From NCBI GenBank assembly GCA_009599575.1, contig VWND01000007.1:620001-684000 (forward strand): DNA of 64,000 nucleotides, in the 5' to 3' direction. Numbering within the stretch: position 1 is the first letter of the stretch; every line of letters starts with the position of its first letter. The stretch comes from Blumeriella jaapii (lineage: Eukaryota; Ascomycota; Leotiomycetes; Helotiales; Drepanopezizaceae). The translations under genes were made by a program, and so were the position numbers. Of this stretch, positions 8,770 through 19,658 are shown in pieces. The notes below the pieces were generated by a model, which was not told the DNA's origin, made no database searches, and saw nothing but the letters and a program-made list of their open reading frames with translations.

Positions 8770-11397
8770 GCTGACGCTGTTGCTCCAGCTCCTTCGCCTT
8801 TCGCTCTGCCTCTTGCTTCTTCTGCAAAGCGGACTGAGGAATCTGCATTTGAGGATGCATTTGTTGAACCTTCGCCAAATAGGAGTACATGAAGTTACTC
8901 AGAAGCACTTGGCTGTACAATGCACGACGAGGGTTTGCTAGCTTGATATGCGCCATCCGATAGATAGCTCTCTCTTCCAATATGGAGAACCGAGTCCAGT
9001 TGTAGTCGACATCAGGTTTGAGTTGGCGCTGGGGCGGTTCGGGGGAAAGAGTCCGAAGAGAGCTACCTTTCTTTCCACCAGAATCTCGGTCACCCTTCTT
9101 CTTTCCGCCGCCAAAAAGTGATGAAAAGAGGCCGTCCCTCTCCTTCTTTCCTTCCGACGACTTGCGGCTACTATCCTTTTTGCGCTCGTAGTCACTGCTG
9201 TCTCTTTCTAGTAGCAAGCTTTCTCGTCCTCTTTCGCGCCCTCCGGAAGTCCCAGTGTCTAGAGTTGACTGGAGAACATCCAAACGAGCGTTGTCATGCG
9301 CCTTGTCTACAGCAGCTTTTGACTTGGCTCGCTTGTGGTCTTCTTCTTTTTTCTTCTCCTTTTTCTCTTTTTCGTCACTGCCCTTGAACCAGCCCCAACT
9401 TGTCTTTCTCGGCGTACCCTGCTCTTCCTTGTCTTTCTTTGTCTTCTTTTCTTGTTTCCGTCCATCTGATGTAGGAATGAAAGTGAGAGCGTCGGTTCTC
9501 GCATTGTTTCCAGGAAGAATGGAAGGATGCGAGGACAAGTCGTTCAATGTCTGCGACGGATGGGGGCTCGTTGCCTGTTGCGGGCTAGAACTCGGTCTAT
9601 GCGGAGAAGGCCTTCGGTTCGAACGGGCGGGAGGCTCAGGATTGCTCTGCGGCAATTGCTGCTCCCGAGCAGGTGCCTGTGAAGAAGTTCTCTCTGGGAA
9701 TTGAGGAGTCTGCCTGATTGAAGGCGGCTCTGGATTGTCTTCTAATGGAGGTGTTTCTACAATAAGTGGTACGGGTGTATCTGCAAGGATTTCCGACTGC
9801 GGGGGCGGCGAGTTTTCTGACCCAGTGTTAGTTGACAAGGGTTCCGCGTCATCAGCTCTACTTTCAACTGTGCCCGCAGGAGAGCTAGACTGTGGAATAC
9901 TCTGAAGCCTTCGCCCACCCCGATTGGGACGAGAGAAATTTTCCGGGGCTGCTGGTTCAGACTGCACTTGGGCCGAGGAGTGTCCGATCCGGTCATCGAT
10001 CGGTAAAGAAGGTGTAGGTGATTCGTCACCGTCCGTCTCTACTCCGCGCATGGTTCCAGCCCTTCTTGGTCCCCGTCCCTCTTTTCTCAAACTACCCTTC
10101 CGGTAAGTTGTGTGCTTAGATCTTCGCAGACCGATTCCTGGTGCCTGTGGTAGCATTGGTATGTCCTCATCATCAAACACTTTTCCGTTGCTTGTGTCTG
10201 AAGAAGACGTTTGCATCGCGCTTGACGGGTCTTTTACTAACGCATCCAGATCTTTCAGGTCGGAAATCTTGAGTTCTGGCGTTTGATGTGCGGAACGGGA
10301 CTTGCTCCGATGTAGCTGATCTGCGCCATCCTTGTATCCAAATGCTCCTCTCCCTCCGTCGTTGTCGATCTGTCTAGACAACATGGATTTTTTCCTTCGC
10401 AAGTTATTCCCGGAAGCACTTCCTTCCATGTCATCTAGTGACAGAGACTGCTTTTCCCCGGATCGCCGCTTGATGGATTGAACTCTATTCTCCAGAAAGG
10501 TCTTGAATTCCATGGGGGCCAGTTCTGGGTGCACTCTAGCAGGTACCCAGAATAGCCTCGAAGGGTCGTCTTCATCGTCGTCGCCTGTAGGGGCTATGGA
10601 GGGCATGAGAGATCCTCCTTGGAATGACGGCAGATCAGGATCGCTCGTGTTGCCGACGTCCATAGACATGCGGCGTAGGGCCTGCAGATTGCTGAGTTCT
10701 TTGGCGACGGCGGCTGGGTCACTCTCGTAATCTATGTTGTCGAGTGGAAATTGTGCATTGGCCGGATCGGAGTGGTTCCTATCCCGCATCGATAAGGATG
10801 GCGACAACTCCCCATTGTTAAAGGACGGGCTCTTCGAGGAGTGTAACATTACTGGGGATGCGTTGGCCTTCTTTCCCGTGTTCCCATTTGTGTGCGGTGG
10901 GGATCTTGTCCGTGGATTGCTGGCGCTGTCGGGATATGCATTGCCACCCTCCGTGGTCTTGTCGAGAGGTGAAGTCGCAAACAACCGAGATTCGTTCATT
11001 TCCTGTGAAGGAGAGGTGATGAAACTCAGAGGCCTGGAATCGCGCTTTGAATAGTCATCGTCGCCATACATATCCCCGATGGCTTCAGTAACGTGGTGGT
11101 TGGTATCACTTATGCTCAGTTGGTTCCGCCCACGCCGGCTAGCAAAACTCCCGCCAATCTCTCCGGGCCTGGATGATGTCTGCCGAAAGAAAGTGGTCAG
11201 CGCCGCTTCGAGTGGATTGTGAGATGTCTGCTCTGCTTCAACCGGCACCGTGCCACGCCTCGGTGCTTGCGTGCAACGGGGAGAGACACCGGTGCTGTAC
11301 CAGGTCCAGCAGCTCGGGGGCAGAGCGTACCGTACGGCAGTCGTGCAGGAGTGGCAGGATAGATGGGATCCAGCTGCAGAAGTCTACGTACCCTCAT
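8368..11397 (-). CDS. Zds1-type protein (Zds C-terminal domain), cell polarity/PP2A regulator
   Basis: Modelled as three exons: 11397-11392, 11179-8681 and 8631-8368 (922 residues). Most of the protein is Ser/Pro/Lys/Asp-rich and probably disordered. The diagnostic part is VDYNWTRFSILEERAIYRMA, HIKLANPRRALYSQVLLSNF and MYSYLAKVQQMHPQ, the conserved Zds C-terminal domain. In yeast Zds1/2 bind PP2A-Cdc55 and affect mitotic exit, polarity and mRNA export. An N-terminal block QLSISDTNHHVTEAIGDMYG also looks conserved. The large exon has no upstream in-frame ATG; a GCTGAC branch, pyrimidine tract and CAG at 11182-11180 and a GTACGT donor at 11391 imply a first exon coding only Met-Arg. A polyglutamine run follows the Zds domain, and the last exon ends in an Asp-rich tail. 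The start is inferred and less certain than the rest. Confidence 0.88.
8717..8775 (-). repeat. Polyglutamine-coding CAG/CAA tract inside the Zds1-type gene
   Basis: Roughly 19 consecutive Gln codons on the minus strand, pure CAA over 12 codons and CAG at the 3' part, directly after a Glu/Lys/Gln helix. Mixed codons argue that the tract is partly maintained at the protein level. Confidence 0.95.
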
Positions 11398-12740
11398 CGC
11401 GACTTCGGTTCAGGAGCCAGAGACCGATCTTCGGACTGAGATGTGGCTAGCACGGATGCTGTATTCGACACCAGACTTTGATCATCGGGGGCTCGAGGTC
11501 TTTGTCGACACGCCGCCGATCTTTGGGTCAAGAGTGATGTGGTCCGGTTGGATTAAGAGACTTCCAAGGGGTGATGATGATGGGTGTCGCACATTAGATG
11601 GTAGAGCTGGGCCGGCCGTAGGCTGGGACAGGAGAGGAAGGTGGAGGGAAATTCGAGTTGAAGATCCGTGACGGAGGTGAGGTTTCGAGGAAGAAGCCGA
11701 CGACTTCGGTATGTATGTACAGTGCTGTACTACTGTATCTGTACCGTACCGTACCGTAACGTGCTACTGTGGAGAGGGGCATCGTAGGCGCGCGGGGGTA
11801 GGTAAGTACTGTGAGTAAGTTCGCTCTGCGGGTGCGGGATAACAGATGATGAGGCATCCGCTGCTCTGCGCTGCCCTGCGCTGCTCTACGCTGCCCCGCT
11901 CTGCTCTGCCTTGCCCGGCCCGGCCTTGTTTTACGCTTAATGCGGCTATCTTGGCATTTCCTGTACGGTACGGTTCAGTACCGCACTATTCAGAATCAAC
12001 GATCATGGTCCTGTACAGTACAGTACTGCACATGTATCGTGCAATGGCGTCGAAACGGTGGGCCAGACGAGAAGCGTCCGGCCGAGATTACTTGTTGAGA
12101 GACAAATCCTTGCCGATATCAATTGAAACCCTCCCTACGGTATACAAGCAGCATCGGCCGGGGTTGGCCCCCGGGACCCTTCTGAGTCGTCCGTCGTCTC
12201 TTTAGCTACAGTGTACAGTGTTCATCCCCCTCCATCAGTACCCAATAGAGCCATTTGTGTGCGGCCAGATGTTCACTGGTGCTATGTCTGGTCTTAAAGC
12301 TTCCTCGCCGAGTCTTCCTTTGGCCGACGTCATCGAACTGAGACCCTTAGCAAGGGGCTCATGTACATGTGTACACAGTACAGTACAGGACTGTACAGTA
12401 CTGCAAGACTGTAAGTGCTGTATGTAGTACTAACCAAGTCAGTGGCGCTAGTCGAGCAGGTAATGGAGCGCACGCCCGGCCGGCGAGATATATACAACAG
12501 TATATCCTCATGTTGGCACTCGGTGCGTCGTTCCTCAGATTCCGCTTTTCGATATGGAACCATCGGGGATCTTTCGGGCAATTGCGGGTCTTCACGTGAC
12601 TCCCCGCCGTTCGGCCCACCACCAGGATAAAGGGGCCAGGGCCAGGGGATGATGATTGTCTCCAGGATCGAAGTACAAATACGACCCCTCGTCTCCGCGC
12701 TCCCATCTCGTCACAGAGGTAATTTCCATCCCAGACAAAG
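11398..12740. other. Intergenic region between divergent ZDS1-type and SLM1-like genes
   Basis: About 1.3 kb with no supported gene. It contains several GTAC-type palindromic runs (near 11718-11760, 12010-12030 and 12362-12405), and a CTGCGCTGCCCTGCGCTGC-like run at 11866-11900. The two flanking genes point away from each other, so both promoters lie here. Confidence 0.5.
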
Positions 12741-12827
12741 GTGAGGCGCGCTGTTCGCGATCGCTGCACACGGCGCTTCTCGAGCTTCTCCCACGTTCAA
12801 CTTCATTACCGCTGACACCACGCTCAG
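12741..12827 (+). other. Candidate 5'-UTR intron of the SLM1-like gene
   Basis: Donor AAAG|GTGAGG at 12741, branch ACCGCTGAC around 12809-12817 and acceptor CGCTCAG ending at 12827, 13 bp before the ATG. Typical fungal intron size (87 bp). Confidence 0.55.
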
Positions 12828-12840
12828 ACAAACCACCATC

Positions 12841-14451
12841 ATGTCTGCTCAGAATGCAGGCCTCCCTGGCTCGCACCCCGTCACAATGCCAACGAGGCAG
12901 TTCAGCGCAAGCAGCGCTGTGAGCGACGACGCGATTCCCGAAACCGATCCCAAAGATGTCAGTAGATTGTGTCCCAAGTCGCGCAACCAAATCAGAAGGA
13001 AGCTGATCTATCATTAACAGACCTCTGAGTTGCTCAGAGAGCGTCTGCAGGCATGGAAATTTGCCGTAGCCCATATTGAATCGTACGTAGTGGCCACTGA
13101 GAAGTTGCACAAGGCGAATGTCAAGGAGTACGAAAGGGTGTTGAAGGTAGGATTGAAATCGTCGGACAGCGGGAGAGGCGCCTGTGCTAATTCAGCCAAA
13201 TAGACCATATCCGACCCTTTGAAGCACGGTCACCACTTCGCCCAGGACATCGGGGGAATCGCTGGATTGATGGAGAACATGAGAACAAACACACAAGGCC
13301 TTGCCAACACTCACCTCGAAACGGAGAAAAACATCAAGGGCTCTGTGATACCTATCCTCGAGCGCTTGGAAAAGGAAATCAAGAACAAATCAAAGGAGCT
13401 TTCTTCTGGAGCTGGCAAGGGCGCAAAGGAGGTGGAAAAGGCCAGGAATATGACGCAAAAGCACATAGAGCTTTTGGGTCAGCATGCAGCCTCTTCCGAA
13501 ACCCCTAATGCAAAGCTGAGTGCGAATGATGACCCGTACGTGATCCAGCGCGGTGTCTACCATCGACTCGGCAAGCAGGTGTTGGAGGAGAACAACATCA
13601 GCCATGACTTGATCAATGTGCAAAGCAACTTTGCCCAATTCGAATCTCACATCATCGAAGTCATCCAACAAGCCATGACGACATTCAATCAATTTGTGGG
13701 TGGACAGAATCAAAAATCAGAACGACTTTATTCGGATATGCTTGGCACTGCCCAGGCTATTCCAATCAACTTCGAGTGGACCGGCTTTGTGGAAAGAAAC
13801 ACTACTTTGCTTGTCGACCCAAAGAAGCCTGACCGAACCATTGATGGAATCTCATTCCCCAACCAAAACCACGCCTCAACGAGAGCTGTGATCGAGGGCA
13901 CGCTTGAGAGGAAATCTCGCAACAAGCTCAGCATGTCCGGGTATCATACTGGTTACTTCGTCGTCACCCCCTCCAAGTTCCTCCACGAGTTCAAGGATAG
14001 CGACAATCTGCGCAGAGACCCCGTCCCGGAATTGTCTATCTACCTCCCAGATGCAGTTATCGGAGCGACGAATGGCGAGAAGTTCAACGTGAAAGGGAAG
14101 GATGTTAGCAAGGGTCTCAGTAGCAAGTTGTCAGGCTCGTCCGAGATCCAATTCAAGGCACACAATGCTTCCGATGCGACCAAGTGGCATGAGGCCATCA
14201 AAGCTGTGATTGAAGCCGCCCCCGCCGGCAGCGAGCCTTTATCACCCGTCAATCAAACGGATGCCTCGCAACTGCCAGTCAGTGCCAACCAACCTGTTGC
14301 CGCTGTCACTCCTGCCCCCGTGCAAACCACAGCTATCACTAGTGGCGACACCGGTGCAAGCCCAGTAAGCCCGGTAGCCGTCACCCCAACGGCTGCTGCC
14401 GCATCTGGCGCCGATGCTAAGCTTGATGACATAAAGAACACGGATGGTTAA
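12841..14451 (+). CDS. Slm1-like PI(4,5)P2-binding F-BAR/PH protein
   Basis: Three exons: 12841-12957, 13021-13146 and 13204-14451; 496 residues. Yeast Slm1/Slm2 sit at eisosomes, bind PI(4,5)P2 and recruit TORC2 to its substrate Ypk1 under membrane stress. The order here fits: a Ser-rich start, a helical F-BAR-like region (about 45-265, with TSELLRERLQAWK, HHFAQDIGGIAGLMENM and GVYHRLGKQVLEENNISHDL), a linker with INFEWTGFVERN, a PH domain (about 309-418, from VIEGTLERKSR to TKWHEAIKAVIE) and an Ala/Pro/Thr/Val tail. Both introns are under 65 bp with good signals. The ATG sits in CACCATCATGTC, right after a probable leader intron. Confidence 0.93.
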
Positions 14452-15731
14452 CAACCCAATTGGAGAAGCATCAAGGGCGACTTGAGGAGTAAATGAGCGG
14501 GCGATGAACACATGTCGGCAGAAAGATTTGTCGCAACCTATCACGGCAAATGGTTGGATTGGAATGATTGTATATGGAGGTTTGTACATTCTCTGGAATT
14601 AAATCATCATTGAAATAGAGGTTGATTGGTTGTGTTTGAACTTTCGGACCTTGGTTATAGGCCACCTGGGAAGCTATTTTCTGACACGCACCGCATCGCT
14701 GCGTGTCAATCTCCGAAATTAGCTCCACGATAGGCATTCAAGAAATTGCTCTCAGCATGCTGCCTTTTGCGAATTCCCATTTGCTCCTCTTCTCATTCTC
14801 TGCTTGCATCTGACTCGTGGGCTTGCTGTGTACCACAGATATGAATCAGTGCAACCTGGCTCCCTTGGTTTCTGAAGCTCAAAGTATTTCCCTATTGCTT
14901 TAGAATCGTTGCTCAACTCAGCATCGATTCAAGTCACACGCTTCAAACTTCCGCAACGCAAGTGAAAATAGGGATCTCTTCTGCTACCTATACTCCGCGT
15001 GAAGGAAAATCGACCTTTGCTTTCCAAAGGCTTTGTATAGATGAAATACGCAAAGGTCCGTTAACAGCCCCAGTCACCTGATTCTCCACCCGGTAGGAGG
15101 CTGCCAACGAACACCCACCGAAAATAAGGCGTCGATCTTCTACAGTACTGTACAGTACGTCAAGTCAGCAAGCCTCAGTACAGACCCTTATTCACGTTAT
15201 GCCACGATCAGCAATGCCGAGTGTCTTGCTGTCTTGGCCGAGCCATGATCATCGTCTATCAAACCCGCGATGGTCCCCGCCCGGGGCAATTGGCTTGACT
15301 GGGACGGTTCATGTGCAAAACGGTTTCCTGGTGAGAGCGGACTGCTCCAAGGCGTAGTCTCTTTACGCTCTAGCTGAGAGTCCCCGAGGTTGATTCATGA
15401 CGGGAAGAGGCTTGGTCTCTGAAAGGGTCCATCAAGTACTGGATATCGACTAGCTTCCATACTAGATCGACTCCCTTCTCACGTACAGCGCGGCTGAGAG
15501 TCAATGAAACTTGGTACTGTAGTACTCCATATCCCGTTTAGCATACGGCGCAGACAAATAAGTATAACACGCCTGGCTTTCTCAGCCAATACTGCCCATT
15601 TTTCTTTACACATCTTATCCATACAGTTCACCCATCACAGAACTTCCGGCATTCACCTACCGACCAGAAAAGCAACACCATCAGATTATATCAGGGACCT
15701 ATCCTTTACACGCACAACAGCAGCCGCCAAC
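14452..15731. other. Intergenic region
   Basis: 1.28 kb with no supported gene on either strand. A palindromic CAGTACTGTACAGTACG run occurs at about 15144-15160. The remainder is unique sequence. Confidence 0.5.
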
Positions 15732-16061
15732 ATGCCGTACCCTCAAACCACCGAACAACAACACTTCGGCATCGCAGCAGCGTCCCCGAGCTACCCAGCA
15801 GCTGCCGTGACCGACAACGAGAAGCACGCCTACGGCACCACTAAACGCAAAAAACCTCTCAAGCCGGGCCCTCGTACGTGGAGCCCGAGATTCGTGTTTC
15901 TTTTTGCTTGTTTGCAAGATTGGGTCGTTCTTGAAGGCCAGATTTCTTGCTTACATGCCGATTAACTCAGTCCTTGATTTCGCGGCGCTAAATTAGGCGA
16001 TACCCCACACTATGTCAACAAACCGCCCCTCCTTGCTCCCATCTACTCCAACGATCTGTAG
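15732..16061 (+). CDS. Small spliced hypothetical protein, 68 aa
   Basis: Two exons, 15732-15873 and 15997-16061, joined C|GC. The ATG is in CAACATGCCGTAC, the donor is GTACGT and the acceptor AAATTAG. The product starts MPYPQTTEQQHFGIAAASP, has a basic TTKRKKPLKPGP segment and ends DTPHYVNKPPLLAPIYSNDL. I do not recognise a family. Support is the strong donor, the clean frame join and protein-like composition; without splicing the same frame gives a less convincing 77-residue product. No signal peptide or membrane segment is visible. It could be a lineage-specific small gene or chance. Confidence 0.42.
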
Positions 16062-16302
16062 CAGTAACAGGTACTTGGCGATTGAATGTCTTTCATTCCT
16101 CGTTCGAGAATAGGGTTGGAAGGGTTGGCTCACGTTGCGTCAATCACGATACTGCTGTGCAAAGCAACGGCGTTCCAACTCCCGTGATCCTTTCCGCCAG
16201 ACTCCCCAACCACGTCCACAAAATCCAGTACTTCGCTCCCGAAATCTTTGGTGATGCTTAGCCATTCCGCATTCTAGATGCCGTCCAGAATCCGCCAGCT
16301 TC

Positions 16303-16623
16303 CTACCTCCATCTCCGCTCCCCTCCAGTCTCTCTCTTCGCCAAGCCACCCCCCCTTTTCTCCCCGTCTTCCCCTTTCGAAGCCCTATCCGTCTCCCCCT
16401 CGACTTCCTCGTTCTTCTCCCTCTCCTCCCCATTCTCTTTCTCCCTCTTTCCGGCACCCAAGCCCTCAGCCGAAACGCCCTCCACCTCCTGCCCCTCGAT
16501 ACTCGTGGCGGCAGGAGGCTTGCCGCGCTTGCCGTCTTTGCGACCAGCCGCGTTTCTCAAGACCGCGAGCTCGTTCTGCGAGATGCCGAGGGCGGAGGCG
16601 GCGAGGAGGTTGAGGAGAGACAT
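16303..16623 (-). CDS. Small hypothetical Lys/Glu-rich protein, 106 aa
   Basis: Single frame from ATG 16623 to 16303. It begins with a short hydrophobic helix MSLLNLLAASALGISQNELA, continues VLRNAAGRKDGKRGK, then turns into a charged Glu/Lys/Gly-rich tail without motifs. The first 50 residues look protein-like; the tail could equally be low-complexity translation of a CT-rich strand, and an unrecognised intron may cut it earlier. Family unknown. It faces the small gene at 15732-16061 tail to tail. Confidence 0.38.
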   Translation of the reverse strand: MSLLNLLAASALGISQNELAVLRNAAGRKDGKRGKPPAATSIEGQEVEGVSAEGLGAGKREKENGEEREKNEEVEGETDRASKGEDGEKRGGGLAKRETGGERRWR

Positions 16624-17938
16624 TCTTATCTCGTTGTTTGTGGGTGTACGATGTGTTTGTTTGTTGGGGGTCCGCTGGGAGGGCGAGGATCGTGATGATC
16701 AGCTGTGTGTTTAACCTGTACCGCTGCACTTGAGGGGAAAGAGCCGGACCGTATCGGCGAAAGCGCTTCTCTTTCTGGATGCCTTGGTTCGTTTTTCTGC
16801 ACGTGTTGGTGTGTTGGGCTTTCCAGCTAAAGGGAGAACGTACCTAGGCAGGACTCTGCTCAGAGTGCTGGTCCTTTCTTGTTCCCCGGGAGTGGCGGGG
16901 GAATTTTGTTCCGTGTGAGACGAGCCTCTCTTAAGTGTTGCGGGTTACTCGACTCAAAGTCTCAGCTCCTGGATGAATCTGCTGAAGGGAGCCATCGAGC
17001 AAGCCCCCGGCAAGATCCCCTCCCAAAAACAGATACGGAATTCGCGAAACAGTGAAAATGCAACAACTCCACTGGGAACTCACAAAATGTCAAGCGAGGT
17101 ATCCTCATATGATGAGCCTAGAGTTTTAAGGGCGCATCGAAACGTGGCCAGAAAAAGTAGCGCTGCTCACGGTTAAATTGGTAAGAGCAGGTCACGTTAT
17201 CATTACATAACCCATCTCTCCTCGATGGACCAATTCTCGGTATGGGATCCCTTTTACGGTCTTTTACAGGGCCCCGTCGACATGTCCCTAAACAGCCCCG
17301 TCCCCCGCGCAGTCTACACTTACTTGAAACCCCGGGCGCCAGCTGGGTGTTTGCAGGATCCATGAGCTGCATGCAGCTCTGACTTCTGTAGCGGGTTCCC
17401 GCTTCCAGAGATGCTCCCTTGCCTCCTGTGGCCCACGATAACGGAGACAGAGAAAACTCATGGCGAGTCTGCCTAGCTTGGGAGTTTCTACTGAAAAAGT
17501 TTGAAAACCGAAAAAGTTTGAAATGCACATGGTGTTTTGTTTCTTTCCCGTCTCGTGGCACGCCTGATCCGCAAGCGAGAAGACTCGGTTCGTTTGTTTT
17601 CGTTCTTACTCGCCACATCGGCGCCCAACAACTTTGTTATGTACCTACTGACTTGGGAATCATACGACCCCGGCCCCAACAGTACGCCGCATCGTCTCCG
17701 CAAACCCGGATTCATGCTTCTGTTGCACGTCGCAATGTGCTCATCGACGATCTAGAGCGCGGCTCCGCCGTGGTTTGCTTGCTGTCCCCGTTGCAGGAGG
17801 CAGGCAGGGTTTACAATGGGCCGTAGCAGATAAGCCGCGGGAGCAGAATCACGCGGCCGGCATGCGGATCTCGTGCTCCGTAGGTAAGATGCTGTTCATA
17901 TTTCGATGGCTGCTTATACAAAAATCCTCGTACCCTCC
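16624..17938. other. Intergenic region
   Basis: 1.3 kb, no gene supported. Short frames on both strands overlap without recognisable content. Confidence 0.5.
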
Positions 17939-19658
17939 TTACGCGTCAGCAGCCTGCCTCGGCGCTAAACTGACTGCTACCCCTTTCGCGCTCGCGAGCG
18001 TCAGACTGAGCGCTTCCTCCCACGGCGTTCCGTCTCGGTCTTCGATGGCCCCGAATTCTTGCAGGAGCCGGACGATGGTGTACGAAGCCTCCGTCAGGGC
18101 AAAGATCTGACCGACGCAGATTCTGGGCCCGCCGTTAAAAGGGAGGTATGCCCATCCTGGCCGCAACCCCTCGTCCCAGCGATCAGGGTTGAATTCCTCT
18201 GCATCGGGGCCGTAGATGTCCTTCCGGCGATGCATAGTGTACACCGAATACGCGACAATTGCGCCCTTCGGTATGTAGATGGGAGACAAACCATCGGCTC
18301 CGCCGCCGCGAGGGAGAGTTGTGTCTCTGTTGGCGAATCTTGCGTTGCTGGGGACCACGGGGTAGAGCCGGAGACCTGCATGGTGTTGGCATGTCGGACT
18401 GCAGGAGGAGACGAGGACGGAACTTACTTTCATTGAGAACATTCTTTAGATACTTCATGCTCCTCAGCGTCTCATAATCTGGCTTCACGCCACCCACAGA
18501 ATCCACCTCCGCCTTTAGCTTATTCCAGATGTCGGGCCGTCTTGCCAGGACATGAAAGGTGTTGCTCAGCAGAGAAGCTATCGTGTCTCGTCCGGCAAGA
18601 AGTATATTGAGAAGTTCGTTACGCAGTTGCTTGGGGTCGCGAGTAGACTTTAGTAGTTCTGTGAGAAAGACATATCGCTCAGAACTCCCCTCAATCGTCT
18701 TCTCCGAGTCCTGTGGGGACTCGTTCTCCAGTGCGCGCGAAATGATTTGATCGACGAACTGGTGCACAGAGCTGCATGCTTTGTCGAACTGGCTGTCCCG
18801 GACTAGGTGGACCATTCTGCCTAGCCTGCTCCTCTTACCTAAGCGGCCCTGAGCGAGATCAAAGCATCTCCCGAAGTGATCTTGATCCGAGTCTTTGCTG
18901 CTGCCTAGCGAATTCACGGACTCCCCGAACAGAAATTCGGTTGCGGCATCCAAGGTGAACTGAAAGAATAACGGCTGCAAATCGACGGTCGTGCCGTCGG
19001 TAGGGATCTTGGAAACGAGCCGCCGAATGTGGTGCTCAATCGTATCGAGGTCAGCTACTTGGGCCCGGTTGAAGTTTGGTCTGACGAGAGCCTGCGGTCA
19101 AGTGTTAACAGCCACTACCAACGGAGTGGTTCACATGCCTCCTTACCCGGGAGTGTTTCCACTGAGCACCATCTAGAGGCTATCAGCAGTCGCCACGCCA
19201 TCCAGTAGCACTACAAACCTGTCGTGAAAATCCCCTGACCGAGCAAGGGCCCGAACGCTCTCTGTCTCTGCCCTAGGCCGAAATCCTTGAAGTTCGTGGC
19301 CAGCACAGCTTTGACGTTCTCTGGATCGATGGTGTTGAAATAAGTCTCAACGAGATCAGCTTGAGCTCCCACACCCCTCATTGGCTTAACCAACCTGTCC
19401 CATCATCGTAGCACTCCACGTGTTGCCATTATCGGCGAAGCGCTTCTTGCTAACCTTCAAGTTGGTCCTCGTCTTGGAGGCTTGCGTTTGAATGCTGTAC
19501 AGCCCGTACCCGATAATGCGTTCAAACTGCGGCATGCGAACCACTGGCTTGCATCCGTGCGATTTCTTGAAGCGCGCGGCACGGATCTTGGTGATGATGA
19601 ATCTCACGAGGAGGATCACGAGGGGGACAGCGACGAACGTGCGGACTTGGGGTTCCAT
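17939..19658 (-). CDS. Cytochrome P450, CYP52-like (alkane/fatty-acid hydroxylase clade)
   Basis: Five exons: 19658-19395, 19345-19219, 19172-19147, 19091-18428 and 18375-17939; 505 residues. Signatures: N-terminal membrane anchor ([16 protein letters not shown]), the KKSHGCKPV segment typical of the CYP52 clade, [20 protein letters not shown]-helix [12 protein letters not shown], ExxR as Glu360-Ser-Leu-Arg363, FNPDRW, and the haem loop [11 protein letters not shown] with the thiolate ligand Cys447. CYP52-like enzymes sit in the ER and hydroxylate n-alkanes or fatty acids; related clades act in secondary metabolism, so the substrate is open. Start ATG 19658 was preferred because the frame has only GTG upstream. 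Exon 3 is just 26 bp. The weakest junction is intron 1 (GTTGGT donor, GAG acceptor). No reductase or biosynthetic gene lies next to it. Confidence 0.92.
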
